Assembly (NCBI GenBank): GCA_902615045.1
Contig: CACMNP010000003.1
Span: 1-42,500, forward strand
Source: an uncultured Pelagibacteraceae bacterium
GTDB lineage: Bacteria > Pseudomonadota > Alphaproteobacteria > Pelagibacterales > Pelagibacteraceae
Length of the DNA: 42,500 nt
Direction: 5' to 3'
Within the stretch, counting starts at the first letter, position 1, and each line of letters begins with the position of its first letter. The position numbers and the translations under genes were made by a program. The notes beneath the pieces are model-generated. The model had not been told where the DNA came from, ran no database searches, and saw only the letters and a list, made by a program, of their open reading frames with translations. Of the stretch, positions 17,502 to 26,505 are shown one piece after another.

Positions 17502-19964
17502 ATGAGAATATTAATTTATAATATAAGATTTTATATTCTAATATCTATTATTATTATTTTATCATACATACAATTATTTCTTGGATACAACTTGTTCAAT
17601 CATTATGAGCTAGATATACATGTCATGTTTGATTATCTTTATAGATCAAATCTATCAGGTTGGAGATTGGATAAAATTATAGGGTCAAATATGCTTATAG
17701 GAGACCCAAGTTTCAATGCATGGTCTTTTTTGAGCCTTTTATTTAATATTCCCTTACAAAATAAGATACTTCTTCATAATATAATTTTTATATTAATTAA
17801 TTTTTATGCTGCTTTTTCTTTATTTTATTTATTAACTTTTATAAATCCAAACTTAAGTAAAATAATTGCGTCAATACTTTCATCGATAGTTTTTATATCT
17901 ATTTTAAGATTAGAATTTAATTATGTATTTTCTTGGGCTCTAGTATTTCCAACTATTACTTTATCAATATTAAATTTGTATAACTATTTCAAAACAAACA
18001 AAAATAAGTATATTTTCTATCAATTTATCATTTTTTTCATAGGTTTTAACTTTGGGTCGATTTTTCCTATTCAACAAAGTTTATTCTTTAGTTTTTTATT
18101 TTTTATTTTTTATTCATTTTTTTTTAAAGAAAAAATATTTATTAAATATATAAAAATAATTTTTTTAAGTTTATTCCTGTTATTAATAACAAGTAGTTGG
18201 ATTATATTTCCATATTTATATGAAGTTTTATTTTCAAACGAATTATTTGAAAGAACTGCTGATTACAGAAAATTTGATTTAGTTAAGTTTGAATTAACAT
18301 TTTTTAAATTAATATATAATACTTTTTTAGGTTCATTTATTAATTTCGGAGATATAAATCTTCCTGATAGAGGAGTTATACCTGGTTTTAGTTGGAACAA
18401 TTCACTCTCTATTTTTTTTAATTTAATATTTTTTTTCTATTTATTGGTTGAAAAAAGTAAAAATTTTTGGGTTTATCTTTCGAAATACATACTTTTATTT
18501 TACATAATACACATATTTTTGTCTGAAGTCAGTCCAATTTATTATTCTTTTAACCTTTTCATTTTAAATACAATGAGTTGGTCGAAAGTTAATATCGAAG
18601 TTTATATCTTTCAATTAATATTATTAAGTTTTTTTATAAATAGTGATTTCAACTGTTCAAAAAATAAACTAATTCGAAATTACTTTTTTATATTATTTTT
18701 TTATACGACTTTGCTCATATTTTTTGCATTTGATATTATTTTTGATGTAAATTTTTCAAAAAATATAGCAACATATTTATTAAATTTATTTGCGTTTACA
18801 AACTTTTATAATTTTATTGACTCAAATAGTCTAAATTTATTTATTACTGATTTTTATAATAGATTAGGTTTTTTAATTAATTATAAGTTTTTGCTCATAC
18901 ATTTATCATCTTTAATTTTACTTTTATTCGTATTTTTATGGAATAATTTAAAAAAAAATGACATTTCAAAATATATTTTTATTATAGTAATTTTTGGCAA
19001 TAATTATACCAGTGCATCTTATTTTACTCCTCTTGATAAAGATAATATTAATTTATGGGAAAATGCTCTAGATCAAAAAGTATTAAAGAGTTCAGATAGA
19101 TTAATTTCTTTAACACAAAATTATATATATAACAAAGAAACAAATAAAATTGATATTAAGAATTTAAATAAAAAAAATATAAATGATTGGATTAAAGGTA
19201 ATCCAATTAAAAAAAAAACTAAGTTTTATGGAAATATGTCTCCACCATTTTTATCATTCTCGAGTAATGCAAGCTTTGTGGATAAGAACTTATTAAACGA
19301 TAATACTGAAATATTTAAACTAGTTCCAGATAAAGTAAAATCAAATTTTACTTCAGAAATTAGCTTTGAAATACTACAAGAGGGGATTTACGATAATAAT
19401 TTTATAAATAATTTATCAATAAGTCATGCATACTCATTTATTAAGATTAAGGAAATTGATTTAAAGAAATTTAATCTAAATTTTGTATGGAATGATAATA
19501 ATTTGTTTATTTATAGAGTAAAAGATGCTTTACCTTATTTCTATATACCTAAATATTATACAAAAATTACAAGAAAATTTCATAAACAAAAAATAACTAA
19601 AGAAAATTCTTTTTTTTTTGATGAAGATTTAGCTAAAGTAGAAAATTTGAATACTGGTCCAGCAAAATACAAAGCTAAAATAGTTGATAACTCATATTTT
19701 GAGATTGAATATGATTCTAATTATGAAAATATTTTAATAATATCTAACAATTTTAGTAAAAGATGGAAGACAAAATCAGAAAAAGATTTAGATATTATAA
19801 AGGCAAATTATTATTTTACTGGAATTATAATGGAACCTGGTAATTACAAAGTCAAAGTTTATTTTGATAATTCTGTTTATAAATATGGAATATATTTTTC
19901 GCTTTTATTTGTTATTCTTATAATATTTTCTTATTTTAAAAACTATTTTAATTTACGAAAATAG
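17502..19964 (+). CDS. YfhO-like multi-pass membrane protein
   Basis: An 820-residue protein. The first 500 or so residues hold roughly 12 hydrophobic helices; residues about 510-790 are hydrophilic and probably periplasmic; one last helix lies near 795-815. The C-terminal segment NFSKRWKTK ... ANYYFTGIIMEPGNYKVKVY ... YKYGIYFSLLFVILII matches the ending of YfhO-family proteins, GT-C-like membrane proteins used in decorating lipoteichoic acids and glycans. A role in adding a side sugar from a lipid carrier fits the neighbouring DPM-like transferase on the other strand, but is inference. The 3' ends of the two genes overlap by 22 bases. Confidence 0.55.
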   Translation: MRILIYNIRFYILISIIIILSYIQLFLGYNLFNHYELDIHVMFDYLYRSNLSGWRLDKIIGSNMLIGDPSFNAWSFLSLLFNIPLQNKILLHNIIFILINFYAAFSLFYLLTFINPNLSKIIASILSSIVFISILRLEFNYVFSWALVFPTITLSILNLYNYFKTNKNKYIFYQFIIFFIGFNFGSIFPIQQSLFFSFLFFIFYSFFFKEKIFIKYIKIIFLSLFLLLITSSWIIFPYLYEVLFSNELFERTADYRKFDLVKFELTFFKLIYNTFLGSFINFGDINLPDRGVIPGFSWNNSLSIFFNLIFFFYLLVEKSKNFWVYLSKYILLFYIIHIFLSEVSPIYYSFNLFILNTMSWSKVNIEVYIFQLILLSFFINSDFNCSKNKLIRNYFFILFFYTTLLIFFAFDIIFDVNFSKNIATYLLNLFAFTNFYNFIDSNSLNLFITDFYNRLGFLINYKFLLIHLSSLILLLFVFLWNNLKKNDISKYIFIIVIFGNNYTSASYFTPLDKDNINLWENALDQKVLKSSDRLISLTQNYIYNKETNKIDIKNLNKKNINDWIKGNPIKKKTKFYGNMSPPFLSFSSNASFVDKNLLNDNTEIFKLVPDKVKSNFTSEISFEILQEGIYDNNFINNLSISHAYSFIKIKEIDLKKFNLNFVWNDNNLFIYRVKDALPYFYIPKYYTKITRKFHKQKITKENSFFFDEDLAKVENLNTGPAKYKAKIVDNSYFEIEYDSNYENILIISNNFSKRWKTKSEKDLDIIKANYYFTGIIMEPGNYKVKVYFDNSVYKYGIYFSLLFVILIIFSYFKNYFNLRK

Positions 19965-20686
19965 TACCTTATCAAAATGTTAGATAACTGATAGACAAAT
20001 ATAAATATATGAACTAACGGTATACTTTTACTATTTTCATCTGTATCTGTATATCGCGCGGGGAACTCTGATATTTTTAGATTGTTTTCGTAATAAAATA
20101 ACAAATTTTCCAAATGTTGTGCTGGTGATTTGTATCTTGGTTTTTTTAATATTAAATACTTAAGGGAATTTGGTGAATAAAATCTAAATCCAGCACTATA
20201 GTCGCTTATTGTATTTGAAATTAATACTCTACACACACTTGTATAAATTTTACTGCATAGAATTCTAATAATCTTCCTTTTAATAACCCTTGATTTTAAT
20301 AGATACTTTGATCCAATAATTAAGTCTGAATTATTATTCTTATATATTTTAATTGCTTTTAATATATCCTTTGGATCAGATGATAAATCAGCATCCATAT
20401 CTGTAATAATATCAACATTTTTATTTTTAATAATCCATTTAAAACCCATTAAAGATGCTTCACATCTTCTAGAAACCTTGAAGTATCCTATTTTTTGTTG
20501 TTTTTGACGAATAATTTTAAAATTTTTTTTAAAGTTTTTTTTTATTTCTTTTGAGGTATCATTTGAATAACTTCCATCTATAAAACAAAAAAAAAAGTTT
20601 ATATTTTTTATTTTTGAAAAAGTTTCCTTAATTTTCTTTATATTATCTTGCTCCTGATAAGTCGGAATAATAATGCCTACTTTCAT
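19943..20686 (-). CDS. GT2 glycosyltransferase, polyprenyl-phosphate mannose synthase-like
   Basis: A 247-residue soluble GT-A enzyme. VGIIIPTYQEQDNI at 3-16, CFIDGSYSNDT (the D-D-x-S motif is here D-G-S), DIITDMDADLSSDP with the DxD metal site, and SDLIIGSKYL followed by SDYSAGFRFY are the blocks of DPM1-type enzymes. No membrane helices follow, unlike GtrB. It probably makes a polyprenyl-phosphate sugar for a GT-C enzyme such as the YfhO-like protein encoded convergently. It is the last gene of the minus operon that starts at 24026. Confidence 0.8.
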   Translation of the reverse strand: MKVGIIIPTYQEQDNIKKIKETFSKIKNINFFFCFIDGSYSNDTSKEIKKNFKKNFKIIRQKQQKIGYFKVSRRCEASLMGFKWIIKNKNVDIITDMDADLSSDPKDILKAIKIYKNNNSDLIIGSKYLLKSRVIKRKIIRILCSKIYTSVCRVLISNTISDYSAGFRFYSPNSLKYLILKKPRYKSPAQHLENLLFYYENNLKISEFPARYTDTDENSKSIPLVHIFIFVYQLSNILIRYYFRKLK

Positions 20687-20694
20687 ATATTATT

Positions 20695-22041
20695 TTATTT
20701 TTTATTAGGTATATATTTATGAAATTCATCGGAATATATAATTTTTTTTTCTCCTCCCATAATACCCACAGTTTTCTTAAGATAATTTACAAATTCTGGG
20801 AGTTCTTCATTCACATCTAAAGCCACATCATCATAATGCATCCAGGTATTATCTCCGAGTTTTACATGTTTTTCTATCATTTTAGCACCAGCAGCAATAG
20901 CAAGCATACAACCTATATTGCCTGAATCATGTGATGAATATCCTGGTAAAATATTTTTATATGTTTTACTCAAATTTGCATATTTTTTTATAATGTTGAG
21001 GTTCATGGTTTTATAAAATGTTGGATAAGAAGATATTGCATGCAATAGATAAAGTTTTTTTACATTTGAATATAATTTAAGAATTTTTTTTATATAATTT
21101 TCATTAGTCATACCAGTTGAAATAATGATTTCACTTAATTGCTCTTTTGATAAATAAGATAGTAATTGATTATGCATAGAAACTGTTGAAGGTATTTTAA
21201 AATATTTAAATCCCTTTTTTTTTAAATAAATGTAACTTTTTATATCAAGAATACTAAAAATAATTTTTAAATTATATTTTTTCTGATACTTCTTAATAAT
21301 ATTTATTTGATGATCCGTTAATTCTAACTTTTCTCTATATTCTCTAAAAGTTTTACTTATTGGTGTAATATGCTCAGAATTAAGTTTTTTTAAAGAATAT
21401 ATTTTTTCGATATCTCTCTTCTGAAATTTGATAGCTTTTATATCTGCTTTAATACAGCCCTCAATTAACTTTTTCAATGTTTTAGTATCTCCCCTGTGAT
21501 TTGTAGTAAGCTCTGCAACAATCTCTATGGGCTCAGATTGTTTTGATTTTATATTATTTATTTTTTTTTGATGTGGATTAAGATCAGACTCTATATCGAA
21601 ACCAACTCTATATATCTTAAGATTAGTAAAGCTTTTTTTTATTTTTTTATAAGCTATTAGTTGGCTTTGAACATCAATCTCCTGTTGTAATTTTTTTTTT
21701 TTTATAATTTTTTTTTGGTAATCATCATCAAGATTAGTTTTTTTAAAATCAAAACCATAAAGAAAAACTTTGATTTTTTTATTACTTAATTTTTTATTTA
21801 GATAATATAATATTTCGAATAATACAAAGTATACAGATCCAACTTTTACTCTCAATTTTGTAGGTAATAATTTTTTTTTATTATAAAATATATCAACATT
21901 TCTGTTATTTACTTTTTGCACATTTATACCGAGTGTTATTTTTGATTTGCTACTTTGAAAAAATTTTAACGATGGGCCTCTTCCAAGTATATGAATGTTT
22001 CCGTTTTTTTTTATTTTATTAAAAATTAAATTTTTAATCAT
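20695..22041 (-). CDS. Fusion: GT42/DUF115-like N-terminal domain plus NeuB-type ulosonic acid synthase barrel
   Basis: A 448-residue two-domain protein. Residues 1-165: HILGRGPSL at 17-25, GSVYFVLFEI at 68-77 and FLYGFDF at 93-99 follow the pattern of GT42 sialyltransferases and DUF115 proteins, where a GxGPSL loop is followed by a helix and an IY-x-GxD strand. Residues 172-445: NeuB barrel, with EIVAELTTNHRGD, AIKFQKRD, FKIPSTV, ISTGM, LHAISSYPT, GYSSHDSG and MIEKHVKLG; these keep the Glu, Lys and metal-binding His positions that condense PEP with a sugar aldehyde. The C-terminal SAF domain of classical NeuB is absent. It lies just downstream of a CMP-sugar synthetase (8-base overlap). The product sugar is unknown. 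Confidence 0.8.
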   Translation of the reverse strand: MIKNLIFNKIKKNGNIHILGRGPSLKFFQSSKSKITLGINVQKVNNRNVDIFYNKKKLLPTKLRVKVGSVYFVLFEILYYLNKKLSNKKIKVFLYGFDFKKTNLDDDYQKKIIKKKKLQQEIDVQSQLIAYKKIKKSFTNLKIYRVGFDIESDLNPHQKKINNIKSKQSEPIEIVAELTTNHRGDTKTLKKLIEGCIKADIKAIKFQKRDIEKIYSLKKLNSEHITPISKTFREYREKLELTDHQINIIKKYQKKYNLKIIFSILDIKSYIYLKKKGFKYFKIPSTVSMHNQLLSYLSKEQLSEIIISTGMTNENYIKKILKLYSNVKKLYLLHAISSYPTFYKTMNLNIIKKYANLSKTYKNILPGYSSHDSGNIGCMLAIAAGAKMIEKHVKLGDNTWMHYDDVALDVNEELPEFVNYLKKTVGIMGGEKKIIYSDEFHKYIPNKK

Positions 22042-22741
22042 GTAAATACTTTTTGTAAACTTTCTTATTTGAATTAATCAAATTTTCCAAAATTTTAAGA
22101 TCATAATAATTGTCTATATCAAAATTTGTGTATTTAGTTGTCTCTAAAAATAATTTTTTATTGCCAAGAAAGTTCTTATTTATTTTTTTTGGAAACTTAA
22201 ACAATTCTCCAGAAAAAATACTGTAAAACGGCTCACAATCCTGTCCCCTAATCATTGATCTATTTTTTAAATTATTATTTACTGGATAAATATATTTTCC
22301 TTTGACCCTAAATAATCTAGAATCTTGTTTGTGGACAACTAAAACGCTTGTTTTATTGTTTTTTTTAAAAATTCTGTAAACTTTGTTAAACGAATTCAAA
22401 CATCTTAGAGGATGAGTGGGTCTTAGCCACAAAATAGCATCAGGAATTTTAATCTTATTATTTAAGAAAAACTTCTTTAAATCTTTTAAAATATGTTCTT
22501 CCATTGAATTATCTCTTGAGGCAAATATAGATCTTTTATGAAGCAAAACGTTTTCAAATTTACTTGCTTTGTCTAAATAATCTTGACTATCACTAGTAAA
22601 AATAATTTTTTTTACAAATTTCAATTTTTTTGCAAAATTTATCGTATAAGAAAAAAGATATTTCTTATTTAATATAGAAATATTCTTATTTTTAAATCTC
22701 TTTGAACCTGACCTTGATGGAATAATAGCATAAACAATCAT
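22034..22741 (-). CDS. CMP-ulosonic acid synthetase, NeuA family
   Basis: A 235-residue cytidylyltransferase. YAIIPSRSGSKRFKNKNI is the CTP-binding loop (PARxGSKxxxxKN type), IIFTSDSQDY the following strand, ILWLRPTHPLR the motif ahead of the sugar pocket, and TNFDIDNYYDL the C-terminal D-I-D metal motif. The enzyme activates a 2-keto-3-deoxy acid with CTP. It lies directly between the fused NeuB-type synthase and a surface-carbohydrate protein in the same operon, so its substrate is probably the NeuB product. Confidence 0.85.
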   Translation of the reverse strand: MIVYAIIPSRSGSKRFKNKNISILNKKYLFSYTINFAKKLKFVKKIIFTSDSQDYLDKASKFENVLLHKRSIFASRDNSMEEHILKDLKKFFLNNKIKIPDAILWLRPTHPLRCLNSFNKVYRIFKKNNKTSVLVVHKQDSRLFRVKGKYIYPVNNNLKNRSMIRGQDCEPFYSIFSGELFKFPKKINKNFLGNKKLFLETTKYTNFDIDNYYDLKILENLINSNKKVYKKYLHD

Positions 22742-22742
22742 A

Positions 22743-24026
22743 TTAATAGTTTATCAATTTTTTTTTTAAATAGTATGAATATAAAAAAATTCCATTATCG
22801 AGACTATTTATTTTAACTTTTGGCCAGAACAAAGGATCTAAAGCTTCTAGCACAGGAACAGGTGTAACATGATATACTGCTAGATGGTGTTCTAAACATT
22901 CCAATACTGTTGTTGTGCTTCCAATTACAACAGCAAAATTTTTTTTTGATTTACTAGTGAATTTTGTTTCATATTTATCTATCAGAATTTTCATTTTTTT
23001 TAAAAAATTTTGGTATTTATTATCAGTTTTTCCAACAGGGTGTGGTAGTATTGATGGTTTTATGAAAATACGATCAGGTAATATTTGTAATAAATAATCT
23101 ATTTGATTTAATAATTTAGATTTGTTTGAGATATTGTATGGTAAAATAAATTTATTTAAATATTTTTTTCTATTTTTAATTTTAAATCTATTAGATTTTG
23201 TCAATCTTATTTTTTCTTTTCTCCATTTAAATATTTTAGTTAGTTGATAAATTTGAGTTCTACTCATTGAGTAGCTTAAATCTGGAATAATATTCTTGTT
23301 ATAAAGATGAATAGGAAATGGTTGAATTGCATTTAAATAACCAATAATTTTAATATGTGGAAATTTTTTTCTAAGCATTATAATCAAATATTTTTGGAAT
23401 GGTTGTGCCTCGTACGGTAGATACAAGTTCTGTATTTTTTTTTCTTTTATCAATTTATGAATTTTATTATAAATCATATCACTAAAAAGATGACTCCAAT
23501 TCAATTTTAAAAGTGAATCTTTAAAATTAAATCGAAAATTTATTAAAATGGAAAATATTTTTTTTATTAAAAATATGTAATTTAAATTTTGATTTTTTTT
23601 TTGGAATATTATCGTATTTTTTAAGTTATTTTTATTTTTATAACTGGGCCCAACATTTAATATAAAATTAATGCAGTTATCTATTTTAGGTAAATAACTA
23701 TCTTTGTAAGTATAATTTTTGCTGCTAAAAGAATTAGACCATGAAAGTACTAAATTTTTATAATTTTTTTTTATATTTTTCTCTATTATTATTTCCTCGT
23801 AATTATGTAAATTTGATATTAATGAAATCTCTTTAAGAAATGAAATATAAAATTTTATACTACTTTTGTTTAGATGATTTAATATTTTGTAATAACCCAG
23901 ATTATCATACCATGTGCATGGATAACTCAAAGTATTTCTTATTAAATTTAAATTTTTAGATTTAGACTTAATTGAGTAAAATTTTACTAATTTTTTTCTT
24001 TCATTTGTAATATTATTTATTATCAA
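22743..24026 (-). CDS. Surface carbohydrate biosynthesis protein, probable GT-B transferase
   Basis: A 427-residue basic protein that I recognise only in outline. The N-terminal half is Lys/Asn-rich; the second half has YLPYEAQPFQKYLI, IKIIGYLNAIQPFP, then IFIKPSILPHPVG and FAVVIGSTTTVLECLEHHLAVY, a pattern like the C-terminal donor domain of polysialyltransferase or CDP-glycerol-type GT-B enzymes, and like the LIC13510 family of Leptospira surface-carbohydrate clusters. Position ahead of a CMP-sugar synthetase and a NeuB fusion suggests it transfers the CMP-activated sugar. The start is TTG 24026; no ATG lies upstream in frame. Confidence 0.5.
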   Translation of the reverse strand: MIINNITNERKKLVKFYSIKSKSKNLNLIRNTLSYPCTWYDNLGYYKILNHLNKSSIKFYISFLKEISLISNLHNYEEIIIEKNIKKNYKNLVLSWSNSFSSKNYTYKDSYLPKIDNCINFILNVGPSYKNKNNLKNTIIFQKKNQNLNYIFLIKKIFSILINFRFNFKDSLLKLNWSHLFSDMIYNKIHKLIKEKKIQNLYLPYEAQPFQKYLIIMLRKKFPHIKIIGYLNAIQPFPIHLYNKNIIPDLSYSMSRTQIYQLTKIFKWRKEKIRLTKSNRFKIKNRKKYLNKFILPYNISNKSKLLNQIDYLLQILPDRIFIKPSILPHPVGKTDNKYQNFLKKMKILIDKYETKFTSKSKKNFAVVIGSTTTVLECLEHHLAVYHVTPVPVLEALDPLFWPKVKINSLDNGIFLYSYYLKKKLINY

Positions 24027-24044
24027 AATAGCTCGAATTTCTAA

Positions 24045-24081
24045 ATTATAAAATCTTAAAATAAATTTATTGTATTATAAT
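24045..24081. promoter_or_regulatory. Divergent promoter region with two TATAAT boxes
   Basis: In the 81-base gap between the minus gene starting at 24026 and the SDR at 24108, a perfect TATAAT lies on the plus strand at 24076-24081 (27 bases before the ATG) and another on the minus strand at 24045-24050. Both -35 regions are weak. This is the natural divide between two ulosonic-acid operons. Confidence 0.35.
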
Positions 24082-24107
24082 AATTAACAATTAAAAGTAA
24101 TTTCAAT

Positions 24108-24839
24108 ATGAAAACTATTGTTATTACAGGTGCTACATCAGGTATAGGCTTAGCTTGTGTAAAAAAATTCATAAAAGATGATTGCTTAATAGTTGGTACT
24201 GGTAGAAGTATTATGAGACTGAATTATATTAATAAAATAGTATCAAAGACAAAAAAATCAAAATTTATAGGAATTAAGTGTAATTTTTTTAATCCTAAGG
24301 AGTTAAATAATTTAATAAATAAATTAAAAAAATTAAAAAAAATTGATACTTTAATAAACTCTGCTGGATTATCAGCAAAAACAAAGGTTGAGCGAATAAA
24401 CTTAAACGAGTGGAATAATTTAATGTATGTAAACGTAACAATTCCTTTTTTGATGTCTAAAAAGCTAATAAAAAACCTTACAAAATCAAAAAATGCTTCG
24501 ATCATTAATATTTCAAGTATTGCTGGTAGACTTAGAAGTATAAGCTTAGGTTGTCACTACACAACTTCCAAGTCTGCTCTTATAGGAATGACTAGACATC
24601 TAGCAATGGAATTATCGATGTATAAAATAAGAGTTAATTGTGTAGCACCTAGTCAAACCTTAACACCAATGTTAAAAAAATCTTTAACTGAAATGGGTAA
24701 AAAAAAATTAGTAGAGAAAATACCTTTAAAAAGACTTAGTACAGCAGATGAACAAGCTGAGGTTATATATTTTTTAGCTTCAAAGAATTCCTCTTATGTA
24801 AACGGTGCTATATTTGATGTTAATGGTGGACAATTATGA
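24108..24839 (+). CDS. Classical short-chain dehydrogenase/reductase
   Basis: A 243-residue enzyme of typical length. TIVITGATSGIGLAC (TGxxxGxG), LINSAGLS (NNAG-like), INISSIAG with the catalytic Ser, HYTTSKSAL with Tyr and Lys (YxxxK) and the C-terminal YVNGAIFDVNGGQL are all present. It oxidises or reduces a hydroxyl of an unknown substrate with NAD(P). The stop overlaps the start of the FAH-family gene by four bases (ATGA), and a CMP-sugar synthetase follows, so the substrate is probably a sugar acid of that pathway. Confidence 0.88.
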   Translation: MKTIVITGATSGIGLACVKKFIKDDCLIVGTGRSIMRLNYINKIVSKTKKSKFIGIKCNFFNPKELNNLINKLKKLKKIDTLINSAGLSAKTKVERINLNEWNNLMYVNVTIPFLMSKKLIKNLTKSKNASIINISSIAGRLRSISLGCHYTTSKSALIGMTRHLAMELSMYKIRVNCVAPSQTLTPMLKKSLTEMGKKKLVEKIPLKRLSTADEQAEVIYFLASKNSSYVNGAIFDVNGGQL

Positions 24840-25756
24840 GAATCGGACAAATTAAACATGGAGATCAAAAAAAAATTATAGTTAATATAAATGATACTTT
24901 CTATTCGAATTCAAAAAAATATAAACTTAACGTTTTAGATTTAATTGTTTCTCTTAAAAAAGATGAAAATCTTTCAAAAAAGGTTACTAGACTAATAAAG
25001 AATAATAAATTGGTAGAAGTTAAAAGTAGAAGTCTCATTTTAAATAAAAAATTAATTACAAAACCAGTAGATGCGCCAGAAGCTTGGGCTGTAGGAGTTA
25101 CATACAAAAGACAAGCTTTAGAGCATGACAAAGATCTTAGTAAAAAAAGTAAAAAAGTAGATTTATATTATTATGTATATAAAAATTATAGAGCAGAAGT
25201 TTTTTTTAAAGGCTTGCCAAGATCTATTGTGGGTCCAAATGAAAAACTTTACTTAAGATCAGACTCTAAATTGATTATGCCTGAGCCAGAATTGGTACTG
25301 ATTATTGGTAATAATGGTCTACCTATTGCTTTAACCCTTGGTAATGATCTAACTGCTTGGGATATTGAAAAGGAGTGTCCTCTATATTTAAATCAGGCTA
25401 AAATTTGGTCAGGATCAGGCTCCTTTGGACCATGGATAATTCCTATTGAAACCATAAAGGATCCATATGATTTAGAGTTATCGTGTAAAATCATAAGAAA
25501 TAAAAAAATTGTTTTAAAAAGTTCAGGAAGTACAAAAGATTTAAAAAGAAAGTTTGAGGAATTATGTCATTTTATGAATTTAAGCAATAAAGTTTCAGCA
25601 GGTTCAATACTATATACTGGAACAGCTTGTGTGATAGATCATAATTTTACATTAAAAAAAAAAGATAAAGTCATTATATATAACAATAAACTTGGAATTC
25701 TTGAAAATTATATTGACTTACATAAAAAAGAAAAGAAATATATCCAAAAAAAATAG
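24836..25756 (+). CDS. Fumarylacetoacetate hydrolase family protein, 2-keto-3-deoxy sugar acid subgroup
   Basis: A 306-residue protein. DAPEAWAVGVTYKRQ, EVFFKGLPRSIVGPN, LRSDSKLIMPEPELVLIIG, TLGNDLTAWDIEKECPLYL and NQAKIWSGSGSFGPWI follow the FAH subgroup that includes 2-keto-3-deoxy-arabinonate dehydratase, with the metal ligands Glu and Glu in PEPEL and Asp in GNDLTAWD. Known relatives act on 2-keto-3-deoxy acids. It sits between an SDR and a CMP-sugar synthetase, enzymes that also handle such acids, so a sugar-acid role in surface glycan synthesis is inferred rather than catabolism. The reaction is unproven. Confidence 0.8.
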   Translation: MRIGQIKHGDQKKIIVNINDTFYSNSKKYKLNVLDLIVSLKKDENLSKKVTRLIKNNKLVEVKSRSLILNKKLITKPVDAPEAWAVGVTYKRQALEHDKDLSKKSKKVDLYYYVYKNYRAEVFFKGLPRSIVGPNEKLYLRSDSKLIMPEPELVLIIGNNGLPIALTLGNDLTAWDIEKECPLYLNQAKIWSGSGSFGPWIIPIETIKDPYDLELSCKIIRNKKIVLKSSGSTKDLKRKFEELCHFMNLSNKVSAGSILYTGTACVIDHNFTLKKKDKVIIYNNKLGILENYIDLHKKEKKYIQKK

Positions 25757-25764
25757 AATTATAT

Positions 25765-26505
25765 ATGATAGTAAGTTTAATTATAGGTAGAGGTGGCAGT
25801 ACAGGGTTACCGGGCAAAAATACAATGAATATTTTAGGTAGACCATTAATGACTTACCCCATAATGGCTGCCAAAAATAGTAAATATTGTAATAAAATCT
25901 TTTTGTCTACTGACAGCGAAGAAATTAAAGAGATAGGAAAACAAAATAATGTTGAATTAATAAAAAGACCTGAATTTCTAGCTACTAAAGAAGCTCTAGC
26001 AGAGGACGCTTATATTCACGGATATAATGAAATTAAAAAAATAATAAATGAAGAGCCTGAGTTTATTATTTTACTTTTTTGTAATGGTGCAACTGTTCTA
26101 TCAGCCCATATAGATGAGGCGGTTGAAGTTTTAAGAAAAGATGAAAAATTAGACTCTGCTTGCACTGTAAGTTCTTATGACATGTGGAGTCCACTTAGAG
26201 CGAAAAAAATTGACGATAACGGCAAACTTGTGCCCTTTGTACCTCTTGAAATTTTTGGTGATAATGTAACTTGCGATAGAGGTTCACAAGGGCAAACTTG
26301 GTACGCAGATTGCTCTACGTTTGTTGTAAGACCAAAATGTATGTTAAAAAAAAATGGAGATGTACCTTTTACATGGCTTGGTAGAAATATTCATCCAATT
26401 AAGCAATGGGGAGGACTTGACATTGATTATAATTGGCAAATACCAATTGTTGAGTTTTGGTTAAAATCGCATGGTTTTAGTAAAACTCAAACACCTTACG
26501 ATTAA
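25765..26505 (+). CDS. CMP-sugar synthetase (acylneuraminate cytidylyltransferase family), divergent loop
   Basis: A 246-residue nucleotidyltransferase. LIIGRGGSTGLPGKNTMNIL is the CTP-binding loop, with Thr where family members usually have Lys (GGSKGLPGKN) and Gly for Ala before the Arg. IFLSTDSEEI and IILLFCNGATVL follow, the latter replacing the usual L-x-P-T-x-P-x-R block. The C-terminus GGLDIDYNWQIPIVEF carries the D-I-D motif. It is distinct from the other two synthetases in the window and is the last gene of the SDR-FAH operon. Its stop and the convergent dehydrogenase stop share the bases TTAA. Confidence 0.8.
   Translation: MIVSLIIGRGGSTGLPGKNTMNILGRPLMTYPIMAAKNSKYCNKIFLSTDSEEIKEIGKQNNVELIKRPEFLATKEALAEDAYIHGYNEIKKIINEEPEFIILLFCNGATVLSAHIDEAVEVLRKDEKLDSACTVSSYDMWSPLRAKKIDDNGKLVPFVPLEIFGDNVTCDRGSQGQTWYADCSTFVVRPKCMLKKNGDVPFTWLGRNIHPIKQWGGLDIDYNWQIPIVEFWLKSHGFSKTQTPYD

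Noticed and set aside
20695..22041. Reading the NeuB fusion as two genes joined by a sequencing error
   Set aside because: The two domains are in one uninterrupted frame with a linker (about 150-171), no internal stop, and no start or ribosome site stands out at the barrel boundary.
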